Positions 1-9,696 of a stretch of DNA of 64,000 nt are shown here, piece after piece; within the stretch, counting starts at the first letter, position 1, and each line of letters opens with the position of its first letter. The stretch comes from an uncultured Cetobacterium sp. (GTDB taxonomy: Bacteria; Fusobacteriota; Fusobacteriia; Fusobacteriales; Fusobacteriaceae), in contig CAKOHT010000004.1 of NCBI GenBank assembly GCA_934085975.1, positions 1 to 64,000 on the forward strand. Reading direction: 5' to 3'. The translations under genes were made by a program, and so were the position numbers. A model generated the notes under the pieces. That model was not told where the DNA came from and made no database searches. It saw only the letters and a program-made list of their open reading frames with translations.

Positions 1-75
1 AACCTGGAAGTTAAGCCCATAAACGCTGAAAGTACTTGGGGGGCAGCCCCCTGGGAGGATAGGAAGTTGCCAATC
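1..75 (+). rRNA. rrf: 5S ribosomal RNA, 3' part
   Basis: The window starts inside a 5S rRNA gene. The conserved AACCTGGAAGTTAAGCCC loop lies at the very start, and the GGGGGGCAGCCCCCTGGGAGGATAGG hairpin region follows. The sequence then runs into a T tract at about 76-83 that probably ends transcription. The 5' third of the gene lies outside the window. The 3' end is estimated from the usual 5S closing sequence and may be off by a few bases. Confidence 0.93.
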
Positions 76-108
76 TTTTTTTTATATTTAAAACTGGGAG
101 ATGATTAT

Positions 109-999
109 ATGATAAGACAAAAAAAAGTAAAGCTAATATATAATCCTGTTTCAGGTGGTGGAAAGATTTTAAAAGAGTTGGATAAAATTTTTGAAGTTTA
201 TCAAGAGCATGGATTTGTGGTTGATATCTTTAGGGTTTCTCACAATTGTAAAAAAAATGAAATTTTAGAAGAAATAGAAAGTTATGACCACTTTTTAATT
301 TCAGGTGGAGATGGTACAATAAACAGTTTTGTGAATATTTTGAAAAAAAATAAAGTGGATATTCCAATAGCAGTATTGCCAACAGGAACGGCAAATGATT
401 TTGCAAATGTGATAAATATGCCTAAAAATATAGAGGAAGCTTGTAGAAAGATACTCTCAACAGAGATTAAAGAGATAGATTTGGGAAAAATAAATGACCA
501 ATATTTTATAAATATAGCTAGTATTGGAATTTTTTCTACAATTTCACAAACAACTGATAGAAATATGATAAAAACAATGGGAAAATTGGCATATATAATA
601 AATGGAATAAAAGAGATGACTAAAATAAAAAAAATGAAAATTATATTAGAAAGTGCTGAATATAGTACGGTAACGGATATAGTTTCTTTATTTATTTTCA
701 ATGGAAAGAGTGCAGGAAGTTTTGAACTAGCTTATAATGCAAAATTGGATGATGGTTTTTTCGATGTTTTATTAGTAAAACCAGATTTCATAGTGGATGT
801 ACCAGAAATTAGTGCTGCTTTAGCTACAAAGACACATTTAGAAAAAAATATTCATTCAATAAAATATTTTAAAACTAGATTTATGAAAATTGTAGGAGTA
901 GAAAAATACTCCACGGATATAGATGGAGAAATAGGACCTAATTTACCCATTGAAATTGAATGTATTCATAAAGGATTAAAAGTTTTAGGGATTAGTTAA
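109..999 (+). CDS. diacylglycerol kinase family lipid kinase
   Basis: This is a 296-residue protein of the DagK/YegS lipid kinase family, which phosphorylates diacylglycerol or a related lipid with ATP. The N-terminal YNPVSGGGK segment and the GGDGT nucleotide-binding motif near residues 66-70 are plain, as is the PTGTANDFA stretch typical of the family. I start at ATG 109, which follows a CTGGGAG ribosome site. An in-frame TTG at 67 lies inside the 5S rRNA and is rejected. The gene begins only about 30 bases after the 5S end, so read-through from the rRNA operon could contribute to its expression. The exact lipid substrate cannot be told from sequence. Confidence 0.9.
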   Translation: MIRQKKVKLIYNPVSGGGKILKELDKIFEVYQEHGFVVDIFRVSHNCKKNEILEEIESYDHFLISGGDGTINSFVNILKKNKVDIPIAVLPTGTANDFANVINMPKNIEEACRKILSTEIKEIDLGKINDQYFINIASIGIFSTISQTTDRNMIKTMGKLAYIINGIKEMTKIKKMKIILESAEYSTVTDIVSLFIFNGKSAGSFELAYNAKLDDGFFDVLLVKPDFIVDVPEISAALATKTHLEKNIHSIKYFKTRFMKIVGVEKYSTDIDGEIGPNLPIEIECIHKGLKVLGIS

Positions 1000-1006
1000 A
1001 AAAAAA

Positions 1007-1036
1007 TTGAAAAGAATATTAAAAAAATGGTAGAAT
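1007..1036 (+). promoter_or_regulatory. candidate promoter of the mur-fts cluster
   Basis: TTGAAA (1007-1012) and TAGAAT (1031-1036) are separated by 18 bases and sit just upstream of murF. This is a pattern match in AT-rich DNA, so chance is possible. Confidence 0.45.
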
Positions 1037-1069
1037 ATGAAGTAAATATAAAAAAAAGGGGATGTAAAG

Positions 1070-2359
1070 TTGAAGGTATTTACTGAAATTTTGTTAAACT
1101 ATTTTCAAAAATTAAATATAATTTTACCTAAAAATATAGATATTAAAAATATTCAAATGGATAGTAAAAAAGTCGAGAAGGGATCACTGTTTATAGCTAT
1201 AAATAGTGGATATAACTACATAGCAGAAGCTCTTGAAAAAGGAGCTGAATTAGTTATCTGTGATAAAAAATCTGTAATTAAAAGTGAAAAAATTATTGAA
1301 GTTTTGGATAGTATAAAGTTTTTACAAGAGATAGCTAAATTATATAGAGAAAAATTGAATATCAAAATAATAGCAGTGACAGGTAGTGAAGGAAAAACGA
1401 CAACTAAGGATTTAATATATGGAGTTCTATCGACAAAATATAAAACGAAAAAAACTCTGGGAAATTATAACAATCAAATTGGACTTCCATTCACACTACT
1501 ACAACTCAAAGAAGAGGATGAAGTTGCTGTTTTAGAGATGGGAATGAGTGCTTTAGGCGAGATTGACTTATTGTCACAAATTTCGAGACCGGATTACGCA
1601 GTGATAACAAATATTGGAGACTCCCATTTGGAATTTTTGAAAAATAGAGATAATGTATTTAAGGCTAAAACTGAGATTTTAAGCTATGTGAATGAAAGCA
1701 ATGTTGTACTTTATGGAGATGACCCTTATTTTAGAAATTTAAAAGCTACAAAAGTTGGGTTTGAAAATAATAACAATTATATTATAAATAATTTTAATGA
1801 AGTCTACGATGGAGTTAGATTCTTTTTAAATGAAGAAAAATATTTTGTGTTTTTAAATGGACTTTATAATGTTGTAAATACATCATTTGCTATTCTTTTG
1901 GGAAAGATGTTTAAAATGTCTTATGATGAGATAGAAAGTGCATTAAAAAACATTAAAATAACTTCAATGAGATTTGAAAAAATAGAGAAAGATAAAATTT
2001 TATTTATAAATGATGCGTATAATGCCAGTCCAGTATCTATGAAAATGGCTCTAAATGCGTTTTCGTCATTACCTTTGAATAGAAAAAAAATAGTTGTTTT
2101 AGGAGATGTACTTGAACTTGGTGATAAGGAGATAGAATATCATGTGGAGATATTAAACGAAGCTTTGAAGTATAATTTCGACGAAGTATTTATCTATGGC
2201 GAAAGAATGAAGCAGGCTTCAGAGATATTAAAAAATTCTAAAATTACCTATTTTAGAGAGAAAAAGGATATAAAAAATAAAATTAATAAAGTGGAAAATG
2301 TATCTGTTTTATTAAAAGGATCAAGAGGAATGAAGTTAGAAGAAATAATAAAGGAGTAA
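1070..2359 (+). CDS. murF: UDP-N-acetylmuramoyl-tripeptide--D-alanyl-D-alanine ligase
   Basis: MurF adds the D-Ala-D-Ala dipeptide to the UDP-MurNAc tripeptide in the cytoplasm, using ATP. The protein has 429 residues, about normal for the family. The Mur-ligase ATP loop TGSEGKTTT lies near residues 104-112, followed by the central NYNNQIGLP segment characteristic of MurF. The start is TTG 1070, preceded by AAAGGGGATG; no better ATG exists upstream. It is the first gene of the mur-fts cluster, with mraY 5 bases downstream. No murE is found beside it, although murE is the usual neighbour in other phyla. Confidence 0.96.
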   Translation: MKVFTEILLNYFQKLNIILPKNIDIKNIQMDSKKVEKGSLFIAINSGYNYIAEALEKGAELVICDKKSVIKSEKIIEVLDSIKFLQEIAKLYREKLNIKIIAVTGSEGKTTTKDLIYGVLSTKYKTKKTLGNYNNQIGLPFTLLQLKEEDEVAVLEMGMSALGEIDLLSQISRPDYAVITNIGDSHLEFLKNRDNVFKAKTEILSYVNESNVVLYGDDPYFRNLKATKVGFENNNNYIINNFNEVYDGVRFFLNEEKYFVFLNGLYNVVNTSFAILLGKMFKMSYDEIESALKNIKITSMRFEKIEKDKILFINDAYNASPVSMKMALNAFSSLPLNRKKIVVLGDVLELGDKEIEYHVEILNEALKYNFDEVFIYGERMKQASEILKNSKITYFREKKDIKNKINKVENVSVLLKGSRGMKLEEIIKE

Positions 2360-2364
2360 GAGGG

Positions 2365-3453
2365 ATGCTGTACTTTTTGGCAGGGTATTTTCCAGTTTTA
2401 GAGGGGCTTAAATCGATATATTTAAGAAGTTTTTTGGCATTTATATTAGCATTTTTAGTTGTTTTAGTTACTGGTAAACCATTTATAAAGTGTTTAAAAA
2501 TAAAAAAATTTGGAGAATCAATAAGAGAAGAGGGTCCAGTGAGCCATTTTTCTAAAAAAGGTACTCCAACTATGGGTGGAATTTTAATAATATGTGGAAC
2601 TTTATTGACAATGTTGTTGGTAGGAGATCTTTTTAATAAATTCTTAATTTTAATGTTTGTAGTAACATTACTTTTCAGTGGTATTGGTTTTATAGATGAT
2701 TATAAAAAGTTTACTATAAATAAAAAAGGTTTGTCAGGTAAAAAAAAGTTATTAGGACAGTGTTTTATCGCAGTAGTGACATGGTTTTTTATAAAAGAAT
2801 TTGGATTGACTGGAAATAAAATTTTAGATTTGTCAATTGTGAATCCAGTGATTTCTAATAGTAATTTTTATTTGGGAAGTTTTTTGATGCTAATATTTAT
2901 AGCTTTGGTATTGATGGGAACATCCAATGCTGTAAATATAACTGATGGTTTAGATGGGCTAGTGATAATGCCCGTAATAATAGGTGCAACAATTTTAGGG
3001 ATAATAGCATATTTCACAGGACATATTGAATTAAGTAACCATCTTAACTTACATTATATAGCAGGTATAGGTGAATTGTCTGTATTTTTATCAGCTTTAG
3101 TAGGAGCTGGATTAGGATTTTTGTGGTATAACTTTTATCCAGCACAGATTTTTATGGGAGATACAGGTTCTTTAACACTAGGTGGTATTCTAGGAGTCGT
3201 AGCAATTTTACTTAAGCAGGAGTTACTTTTGCCGATAATAGGAGGAGTATTTGTCTTAGAGGCTATATCAGTTATACTTCAAGTTGGCTCTTTTAAAATG
3301 AGAGGGAAAAGGGTGTTTAGAATGGCACCGATACACCATCATTTTGAATTAACAGGGTTACCAGAAACGAAAGTGACAATGAGATTTTGGATTGTTGCAC
3401 TGTTTTTAGGAATGATAGCTTTAGGTATAGTTAGATTGAGAGGAATACTATAA
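2365..3453 (+). CDS. mraY: phospho-N-acetylmuramoyl-pentapeptide-transferase
   Basis: MraY transfers phospho-MurNAc-pentapeptide to undecaprenyl phosphate, giving lipid I at the inner membrane. The protein has 362 residues and about ten hydrophobic segments. The catalytic Asp-Asp pair lies in the DDYKK motif near residues 111-115, the NITDGLDGL motif at about 191-199, and the PIHHHFE motif near 325. The start ATG 2365 follows GAGG, a few bases after the murF stop. A hairpin terminator lies directly after this gene, so some transcripts of the cluster may end here. Confidence 0.97.
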   Translation: MLYFLAGYFPVLEGLKSIYLRSFLAFILAFLVVLVTGKPFIKCLKIKKFGESIREEGPVSHFSKKGTPTMGGILIICGTLLTMLLVGDLFNKFLILMFVVTLLFSGIGFIDDYKKFTINKKGLSGKKKLLGQCFIAVVTWFFIKEFGLTGNKILDLSIVNPVISNSNFYLGSFLMLIFIALVLMGTSNAVNITDGLDGLVIMPVIIGATILGIIAYFTGHIELSNHLNLHYIAGIGELSVFLSALVGAGLGFLWYNFYPAQIFMGDTGSLTLGGILGVVAILLKQELLLPIIGGVFVLEAISVILQVGSFKMRGKRVFRMAPIHHHFELTGLPETKVTMRFWIVALFLGMIALGIVRLRGIL

Positions 3454-3457
3454 TAAG

Positions 3458-3487
3458 ACCACAGTGGAAAAAATCACTGTGGTTTTT
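3458..3487 (+). terminator. hairpin terminator between mraY and murD
   Basis: ACCACAGTG (3458-3466) pairs perfectly with CACTGTGGT (3475-3483) across an 8-base loop, and the T-rich end of the stem continues as TTTTGT. This is a compact intrinsic terminator inside an otherwise co-directional cluster. It is likely to be partial rather than complete. Confidence 0.75.
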
Positions 3488-3515
3488 GTCGCTTAAAAAT
3501 AAGGAGGAAAAATCC

Positions 3516-4829
3516 ATGAAAAAAGCAATTGTTTTTGGAGCGGGAGTGAGTGGAAAAGGTTCTGAAAAAACTTTAAAAAGAATGGAATACGAGGTTTTTT
3601 TAGTAGATGATAAAATAGGGCTATCTTCAAAAGATGGGATGGAGATATTGTTAAATGGTAAAATAGATTTGTTTATAAAGAGCCCTGGAGTTCCATATAC
3701 AGAGTTGGTAAAAAAAGCTTTGGAGCTAGGAATAGAGGTCATTGATGATATAGAATTAGGATATAGATACAAGAAAATTAATAGAATTAGTGGAAAAATA
3801 ATAGCGATAACGGGGACTAACGGAAAAACTACGATTACAACAAAAACTCAAGAATTATTAGAAAAAGCAGGTTATAGAGCAAAAGTATGTGGAAATATTG
3901 GGTATTCTTTTAGTGAGACAGTTATGGAGAATCCGGAGCTTGACTACTATATTTTAGAAGCTAGTTCATATCAGCTTGAAAATGTGAAGGAGTTTAAAGC
4001 AGATATCTCATTGGTAGTAAATTTGGCACCAGATCATCTATCGAGATATAAAGATTTGGATCACTATTATAACATAAAGTTTAATATAGGAAAAAATCAG
4101 AAGGAAAATGAATATTTTATAGTAAATACTTCATGTACCGAAAGTTTAAAAAGAGAGAGCATGATTTCTGGAAAAAAAATATTTATAGGAATGAATAAAA
4201 CAGACAAAAATGAGTGTGTTTGGGTTGAAAATGGCTCTATTTTTTACGTGGATGAATTTATTTTAGAAGAAAAATTAGCCTCCTTAAAAGGAAAACATAA
4301 TTTGGAAAATATGCTGTTTATAGTTTGTATAGGAAAACTTATAGGCATTCCAACAGAGCTAATTAGAGAATTTTTATATTCAACAAAAACATTGGAACAT
4401 AGAATGGAAAATTTTTTCTCGTATGGTCAAGTTGAATTTATAAATGATTCTAAAGGAACTAATATAGATTCCACTAGATTTGCTATTGAAGCTTTTGAAC
4501 AGCCTATTCTAATTTGTGGTGGATATGATAAGGAGTTGGATTTGACTCCACTAGAAAAAGTAATTTTAGAAAGAGTCAAAGAGGTTTATCTAATCGGTGA
4601 TATATCTGATAAATTAGAAATAGGGCTAAAAAAAATAGGTTTTTCAGAAGAAAGAATTTTTAATCTAAAAACTTTAGACAAAGTTTTGGAAAAATTAAAA
4701 TCTAGAATTGATAAAAATTATAAGGAAACTATTTTATTTTCTCCTGCAACATCAAGTTTTGATCAGTTTAAAAATTTTGAAGAAAGAGGAAAAGTTTTTA
4801 AAAATTTAGTAAAAAGTTATTTTAATTAG
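3516..4829 (+). CDS. murD: UDP-N-acetylmuramoylalanine--D-glutamate ligase
   Basis: MurD adds D-glutamate to UDP-MurNAc-L-Ala. I place the start at ATG 3516, which has a perfect AAGGAGG site (3501-3507); the longer frame from TTG 3486 begins in the terminator stem. This gives 437 residues. The Rossmann start VFGAGVSGKG and the Mur-ligase loop TGTNGKTTIT near residues 99-108 are clear, and the C-terminal third contains the family LFSPATSSFDQF segment. murG follows after 10 bases. The ftsW gene often found between murD and murG in other bacteria is absent here. Confidence 0.96.
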   Translation: MKKAIVFGAGVSGKGSEKTLKRMEYEVFLVDDKIGLSSKDGMEILLNGKIDLFIKSPGVPYTELVKKALELGIEVIDDIELGYRYKKINRISGKIIAITGTNGKTTITTKTQELLEKAGYRAKVCGNIGYSFSETVMENPELDYYILEASSYQLENVKEFKADISLVVNLAPDHLSRYKDLDHYYNIKFNIGKNQKENEYFIVNTSCTESLKRESMISGKKIFIGMNKTDKNECVWVENGSIFYVDEFILEEKLASLKGKHNLENMLFIVCIGKLIGIPTELIREFLYSTKTLEHRMENFFSYGQVEFINDSKGTNIDSTRFAIEAFEQPILICGGYDKELDLTPLEKVILERVKEVYLIGDISDKLEIGLKKIGFSEERIFNLKTLDKVLEKLKSRIDKNYKETILFSPATSSFDQFKNFEERGKVFKNLVKSYFN

Positions 4830-4839
4830 GAGAGAATCT

Positions 4840-5916
4840 ATGACAAAAAAAATAATTATAACAACTGGTGGTACAGGAGGGCATATATATCCAGCGTTAG
4901 CTATTGGAAAAAAACTTTTGAGTAGAGGTATGGAAGTTTTATTTGTCGGTAGTTCGACTAGAATGGAAAAGGATTTAGTTCCAGAAGAGGGAATTAAGTT
5001 TTTAGGGATAGATGTATATCCATTTCAAAACCTGAAAAAGATATTATCAAATATAAAGGCATTCTTTCAAGCATTTAAAATTGTAAAAAAGGAGCAACCT
5101 GATATAATAATTGGATTTGGTAATTATATATCGATACCAGTTTTGTTGGCAGGAGCAATTCTGGGAAAGAAAATATATTTACAAGAGCAAAATGCAGATT
5201 TAGGACTCGCAAATAAGTTGTTTTACAAAATTGCCAAGAAATGCTTTTTAGCTTTTGATATGACTTATGAAGAGATATCGGTAAAAGATCAGCATAAGTT
5301 TTTAGTGACAGGAAATCCACTAAGAGAGGATATCTACATGATGGATAAAGATATAGAAAGAGAAAGATTAAAGATAGGTAAAGATGAAAGAGTTCTTTTG
5401 ATAACTGGTGGAAGCCTTGGAGCAAAATCTTTAAATGAAGCGGTAATAAAAAATTTAAAAGATATATATAAAGATAAGAGTATTAGAATTTACTGGGCTA
5501 CGGGGGAAAAAAATTTTGGAGAAATAAATGAAAAGTTGGAGGATCAACAAATAAAGGTTGCGGATATTATAAAACCATATTTTAACAATATGATAAATAT
5601 AATGGCAGCTGCAGATTTAGTTGTCTGTAGAGCTGGGGCATTGACCGTGTCTGAAATAATGCAACTTGAAAAGCCGTCGATTTTAATACCATATAATTCG
5701 ATAAAGGTTGGTCAATATCAAAATGCAAAAATATTATCAGAAAATGAAGCAGCACTTATATATAGTGACAGTAAAGCTGATGAAGCTATAGAAAAGGCCT
5801 TAGAGCTTATAAAAAATGATGAAGAGCTGAATAGAATGAGTAGAAAAGTTAAAATTTTAAAGAAAAGTAACGCAGCTGAGAAGATAGTTGAATGCTTGGA
5901 TATATGGAGGAATTAG
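4840..5916 (+). CDS. murG: lipid II synthase (MurG glycosyltransferase)
   Basis: MurG adds N-acetylglucosamine to lipid I, forming lipid II at the inner face of the membrane. The 358-residue protein opens with TTGGTGGHIYPA, the first glycine-rich loop of the family. A second loop, TGGSLGAKSLN, begins the C-terminal UDP-GlcNAc domain, and CRAGALTVSE is the usual donor-site motif. Length is standard. The start ATG follows AGGAGAG, and the stop codon directly abuts the murC start, which suggests coupled translation. Confidence 0.97.
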   Translation: MTKKIIITTGGTGGHIYPALAIGKKLLSRGMEVLFVGSSTRMEKDLVPEEGIKFLGIDVYPFQNLKKILSNIKAFFQAFKIVKKEQPDIIIGFGNYISIPVLLAGAILGKKIYLQEQNADLGLANKLFYKIAKKCFLAFDMTYEEISVKDQHKFLVTGNPLREDIYMMDKDIERERLKIGKDERVLLITGGSLGAKSLNEAVIKNLKDIYKDKSIRIYWATGEKNFGEINEKLEDQQIKVADIIKPYFNNMINIMAAADLVVCRAGALTVSEIMQLEKPSILIPYNSIKVGQYQNAKILSENEAALIYSDSKADEAIEKALELIKNDEELNRMSRKVKILKKSNAAEKIVECLDIWRN

Positions 5917-7266
5917 ATGGATAAGATATACTTTATTGGAATAAATGGAATAGGAATGAGTGGTCTGGCAAAAATTATGAAATTGAAGGGGTATAATGTA
6001 TGTGGAGCTGATCTTTCAAGAAATTATGTCACAGAGGAGCTAGAAAAGCTTGGAATTAAAGTGTTTGGAGAGCACAAGGCGGATAATATTCTTGGAGCTA
6101 GCTTAGTTGTAGCATCAAGTGCTATAAAACAGGATAATCCAGAGATAAAAAAAGCTAAAGAGTTGGGAATAAAAGTAATAAAAAGAGGAGAACTACTATC
6201 GCTTTTAATGAATAAAGAAAAAGGGATAGCTGTGGCAGGAACTCATGGTAAAACGACAACAAGCTCTATGTTGGGATCACTACTTTTAGATATCGATCCA
6301 ACGATAGTTGTAGGAGGAATTTTGCCTGAGATAGGTTCTAATGCTAAATGTGGAAAAGCAGAGATTTTCATTGCAGAGGCTGATGAAAGTGATAACTCGT
6401 TTTTACACCTAACACCAGAAATTTCAATAATAACAAATATTGAAGCTGACCATCTTGAAAATCATGGTTCTCTTGAAAATATAAAAAAATCATTTAAGCA
6501 GTTTATGGATCAAACAAAGAAAGAGATATTAGTCTGTGATGATTGTTCTGAAACATTGGAATTAATAAAAGGTAGAAAAAATGTAAAGACTTATAGCATT
6601 AAGAAAAAAGATTCTGATATAATTGCAACAGATATAAAAATAATAAATTCAAAAACAGTATTTACGGTTATCATCAATGGTGAAAAATTTGGACAGTTTG
6701 AATTGTCAATTCCCGGAAACCATAATATTCAAAATGCCCTACCAGTTATATATTTAGCTAAAAAATATGGTGTGGATAAAAAAGTAATAGCTGAAAAACT
6801 TTTGAAATTTAAGGGTGCAAAAAGAAGATATGACATATTGCATAGTGATAAAATAAGAATAATAGATGATTATGCACATCATCCAACGGAAATTAAGGCA
6901 ACTATTCAAGGTGCAAAAACAATAGAAAAAAATAAGACAATAGCAATTTTTCAACCACACAGATACAGTAGACTAAAATTTCTTTTAAACGATTTTAAAG
7001 GTAGTTTTGAGGGAGTGGATGAAGTTATACTTATGCCTGTTTATAGTGCAGGGGAGAAAAATGAATTTGGAGTGACTTTAGAAAAATTAAAAGAGAAGAT
7101 AGGGCATAAACATTGTAGAATAATAGAGAAAAATGAAGAGATAGAAAAAATAGTAGTAGGTGAAAAAGGATCAGCAACATTCTTATTTATGGGAGCAGGG
7201 AATATATCAAATCTGGCTCATACTATTGCAGAAAATATAGGGAGAACAGGAAATGAAGTTATATAA
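5917..7266 (+). CDS. murC: UDP-N-acetylmuramate--L-alanine ligase
   Basis: MurC joins L-alanine to UDP-MurNAc, the first step of the peptide stem. The protein has 449 residues, with the N-terminal GINGIGMSGLAK Rossmann motif, the ATP loop GTHGKTTTSS near residues 108-117, and the DDYAHHPTEI motif of the third domain. It starts immediately after the murG stop with GGAGG just upstream. Its last 14 bases overlap the murB start, so the two are probably translationally coupled. Confidence 0.97.
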   Translation: MDKIYFIGINGIGMSGLAKIMKLKGYNVCGADLSRNYVTEELEKLGIKVFGEHKADNILGASLVVASSAIKQDNPEIKKAKELGIKVIKRGELLSLLMNKEKGIAVAGTHGKTTTSSMLGSLLLDIDPTIVVGGILPEIGSNAKCGKAEIFIAEADESDNSFLHLTPEISIITNIEADHLENHGSLENIKKSFKQFMDQTKKEILVCDDCSETLELIKGRKNVKTYSIKKKDSDIIATDIKIINSKTVFTVIINGEKFGQFELSIPGNHNIQNALPVIYLAKKYGVDKKVIAEKLLKFKGAKRRYDILHSDKIRIIDDYAHHPTEIKATIQGAKTIEKNKTIAIFQPHRYSRLKFLLNDFKGSFEGVDEVILMPVYSAGEKNEFGVTLEKLKEKIGHKHCRIIEKNEEIEKIVVGEKGSATFLFMGAGNISNLAHTIAENIGRTGNEVI

Positions 7267-8095
7267 AAATCACTCAATGAAAGAGTACTCTAATATGAAA
7301 ATTGGTGGAATAGCTAAAGAATTTATTGAAGTAGAAGATAAAAACGAATTGTTGGACGTTTTAAAAGAGAAAGAAAATATATTTATAATAGGAAATGGAA
7401 CAAATACTTTAATTTTTGATGGAGAGTTAGAGACTACATTTGTGTCTCTTAAAGCTATTGATTATATAGATGATAAAGGGGAAGGAGTAGTTGAAGTTGG
7501 AGCAGGTCTAGATTTTTCTAGCTTGATAGACTATATGGCAGAAAAAAACTATACTGGTTTAGAAAATTTAGCAGGGATACCGGGAAGTGTGGGTGGTCTT
7601 GTTTTTATGAACGGAGGAGCTCATGGAACTGAAATTTTCGATAGAATAATATCGGTAGAAATTGTTGATGAAAATAATGAACTGAGAAGAATAAAAAAAG
7701 AAAATTTGAAATTTTCTTACAGAGTTACAGAGATAAAAGAGAAAAAATGGGTTGTGGTAAGTGCTACTTTTAAATTCGAAGAGGGATATTTAAGTGAAGT
7801 TGTAGAAAAATACAAATTAAAAAGAAGTGAGAATCACCCATTGAATGAACCAAATTTAGGGAGTACTTTTAAAAATCCAGAGGGATATTTTTCAGCTAGA
7901 TTAATAATAGAGGCAGGGCTTCAAGGGAAAAAAATAGGTGGAGCGGAAGTATCAATGGTGCACCCGAACTTTATAGTGAATAAAGGAGAGGCTAAATTTA
8001 AGGATATTCTAGATATAATTGAAGAGGTAAAAGCAGGAGTGAAAACTAAAACTGGAATACAGTTGGAAGAAGAGATTATAATAGTGAGAAAATAA
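7253..8095 (+). CDS. murB: UDP-N-acetylenolpyruvoylglucosamine reductase
   Basis: MurB reduces the enolpyruvyl group of UDP-GlcNAc-enolpyruvate to the lactyl ether of UDP-MurNAc, using FAD and NADPH. The 280-residue protein shows the FAD-binding IGNGTNTL segment, GIPGSVGG, and NLGSTFKNPEG, which carries the catalytic serine. The short length matches the type II enzymes of Gram-positive bacteria. The ATG sits in the murC 3' end with GGGAG upstream. Confidence 0.96.
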   Translation: MKLYKNHSMKEYSNMKIGGIAKEFIEVEDKNELLDVLKEKENIFIIGNGTNTLIFDGELETTFVSLKAIDYIDDKGEGVVEVGAGLDFSSLIDYMAEKNYTGLENLAGIPGSVGGLVFMNGGAHGTEIFDRIISVEIVDENNELRRIKKENLKFSYRVTEIKEKKWVVVSATFKFEEGYLSEVVEKYKLKRSENHPLNEPNLGSTFKNPEGYFSARLIIEAGLQGKKIGGAEVSMVHPNFIVNKGEAKFKDILDIIEEVKAGVKTKTGIQLEEEIIIVRK

Positions 8096-8109
8096 TTGGG
8101 AGGAATCAA

Positions 8110-8970
8110 ATGAAAATAGCAGTTGTTATGGGTGGAATTACAGCGGAGAGAGAAGTCTCTTTGAGAAGTGGACAAGCTATTTTAAATAGTCTATTAAAAC
8201 AAGGGTATGAAGCATACAAGATAGATTTAACAAAGGAAAATTTAGTCTCAGCGTTTATCGAAAATACTTATGATTTAGTTTATTTAGCCCTTCATGGTGA
8301 GTATGGAGAAGATGGTAGAGTTCAGTCTGTGTTGGATATGTTAGGAAAAAAATATACGGGTTCAGGTGTGACTGGGAGTGCGGTTGCAATGAATAAAATT
8401 TTAACAAAAATGATAGCTAAAGAATTAGGGATAAGAGTTGCTGGGACATACAGCTCCATTGAAGAGATTGACAATTATCCTGTTGTTATAAAACCCGCAA
8501 AAGAGGGTTCTAGTGTTGGACTATATATTTGTAGTACGAAAGAGGAGGCTTTAAAAGCTTATAAGATACTAGAAGATAAGGAACCTTTGATTGAGGAGTT
8601 TATAAAAGGGGATGAGTTGACAGCTGGGATATTAAATGGAGAAAAACTGGGAGTAGTTAGAATAAAACCCAAATCTGGACTATATGATTACGAAGCGAAA
8701 TATACTGTGGGAAAAACAGAATACGAGTGTCCAGCTCAAATAGATGAAAAGGTCTATGACGAGGTTTTAGAAGCTGCTAGAAAAATACATGAAATATTAG
8801 GATTAAAAGGAGTTACAAGAAGCGATTTTATATTAAAAGATGGAAAAGCTTACTTTTTGGAGGTAAATACTTGTCCTGGAATGACAGAGACAAGTTTGGT
8901 TCCAAAATTGGCGGCATTAAAAGGTTACTCTTTTGATGATTTAACTAAAGCAATAGTGGAAAGTTGTTAA
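8110..8970 (+). CDS. ddl: D-alanine--D-alanine ligase
   Basis: Ddl makes the D-Ala-D-Ala dipeptide that MurF consumes. The 286-residue ATP-grasp protein carries HGEYGEDGRVQ, the EEFIKGDELT lid region, and the metal-binding EVNTCPGMTETS segment. It is slightly shorter than many Ddl proteins (about 300-360 residues) but all core motifs are present. The start ATG 8110 follows GGGAGGAA. The next gene, ftsQ, starts 33 bases downstream. Confidence 0.95.
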   Translation: MKIAVVMGGITAEREVSLRSGQAILNSLLKQGYEAYKIDLTKENLVSAFIENTYDLVYLALHGEYGEDGRVQSVLDMLGKKYTGSGVTGSAVAMNKILTKMIAKELGIRVAGTYSSIEEIDNYPVVIKPAKEGSSVGLYICSTKEEALKAYKILEDKEPLIEEFIKGDELTAGILNGEKLGVVRIKPKSGLYDYEAKYTVGKTEYECPAQIDEKVYDEVLEAARKIHEILGLKGVTRSDFILKDGKAYFLEVNTCPGMTETSLVPKLAALKGYSFDDLTKAIVESC

Positions 8971-9003
8971 ATAGAAAATATCTGAAATAACAGGGAGAGA
9001 TTC

Positions 9004-9696
9004 TTGAAAAATATATTTAAAATTGCTATAATATTGACATTGACTTTGATTATAATTCAAGTTGAAAAGGACTTTAAAAACAGAGAATTTTTCAACATTT
9101 CGAAAGTTCAAATTAGTGAAGTTTCAGCAAATCTTAAATCAGATTTAGAAAAAATAAAAATAGAGATTTTGGGAAAAAATATCAATGAATTAAATTTAGA
9201 AGAGTTAGAAAAAAAATTATTAAAAGATGTAAGAATAAAAAAAGTATCTATTTCCAAACAAAATTTGAATGAGATAATTATTGAAATAACAGAAAAAGAT
9301 AGCAGTTATTATGCACAATATAACTCAAAAATATATACAATGGATGAGCAGGGAACAGTTTTTGGGAAACTAGATGAGTATCCTAAAAAAAGTATGCCAA
9401 TTCTTGTATTAGGAAATGCAGAGGAAGAAAAATATCTTTTAGAGATAATGGAAAAGCTAAAAGAACTAGATTTAAAGGATGAAGTTTCGCAGTTATACGC
9501 TGAGAATAGAAATTTAATATGTATTATTTTGAGAGATGGAACTAAGATAAAAACCGAACTTGAGGTTTCCAAACAAAAATATGAAATAATGATGAATCTA
9601 TACAAGGAGTTGATAAAGGCTAAAGTAATAGATTATATAGATATAAGGTTTACAGATATAGTAGTAATGGAAAAGGAGGGGAAAAGTGCGAGATAA
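9004..9696 (+). CDS. ftsQ: cell division protein FtsQ/DivIB
   Basis: FtsQ is a bitopic membrane protein linking the divisome to septal wall synthesis. The 230-residue protein has one N-terminal membrane segment (about residues 5-20), then a POTRA-like region ending in the EKKLLKDVRIKKVSI pattern and a beta-rich C-terminal domain. The start is TTG 9004 with a CAGGGAGAG site. Sequence conservation is weak, as usual for FtsQ, but its position between ddl and ftsA is the classical one. It overlaps ftsA by 11 bases. Confidence 0.88.
   Translation: MKNIFKIAIILTLTLIIIQVEKDFKNREFFNISKVQISEVSANLKSDLEKIKIEILGKNINELNLEELEKKLLKDVRIKKVSISKQNLNEIIIEITEKDSSYYAQYNSKIYTMDEQGTVFGKLDEYPKKSMPILVLGNAEEEKYLLEIMEKLKELDLKDEVSQLYAENRNLICIILRDGTKIKTELEVSKQKYEIMMNLYKELIKAKVIDYIDIRFTDIVVMEKEGKSAR

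Noticed and set aside
67..108. Upstream in-frame TTG start for the lipid kinase gene
   Set aside because: It starts inside the 5S rRNA; ATG 109 has a proper ribosome site.
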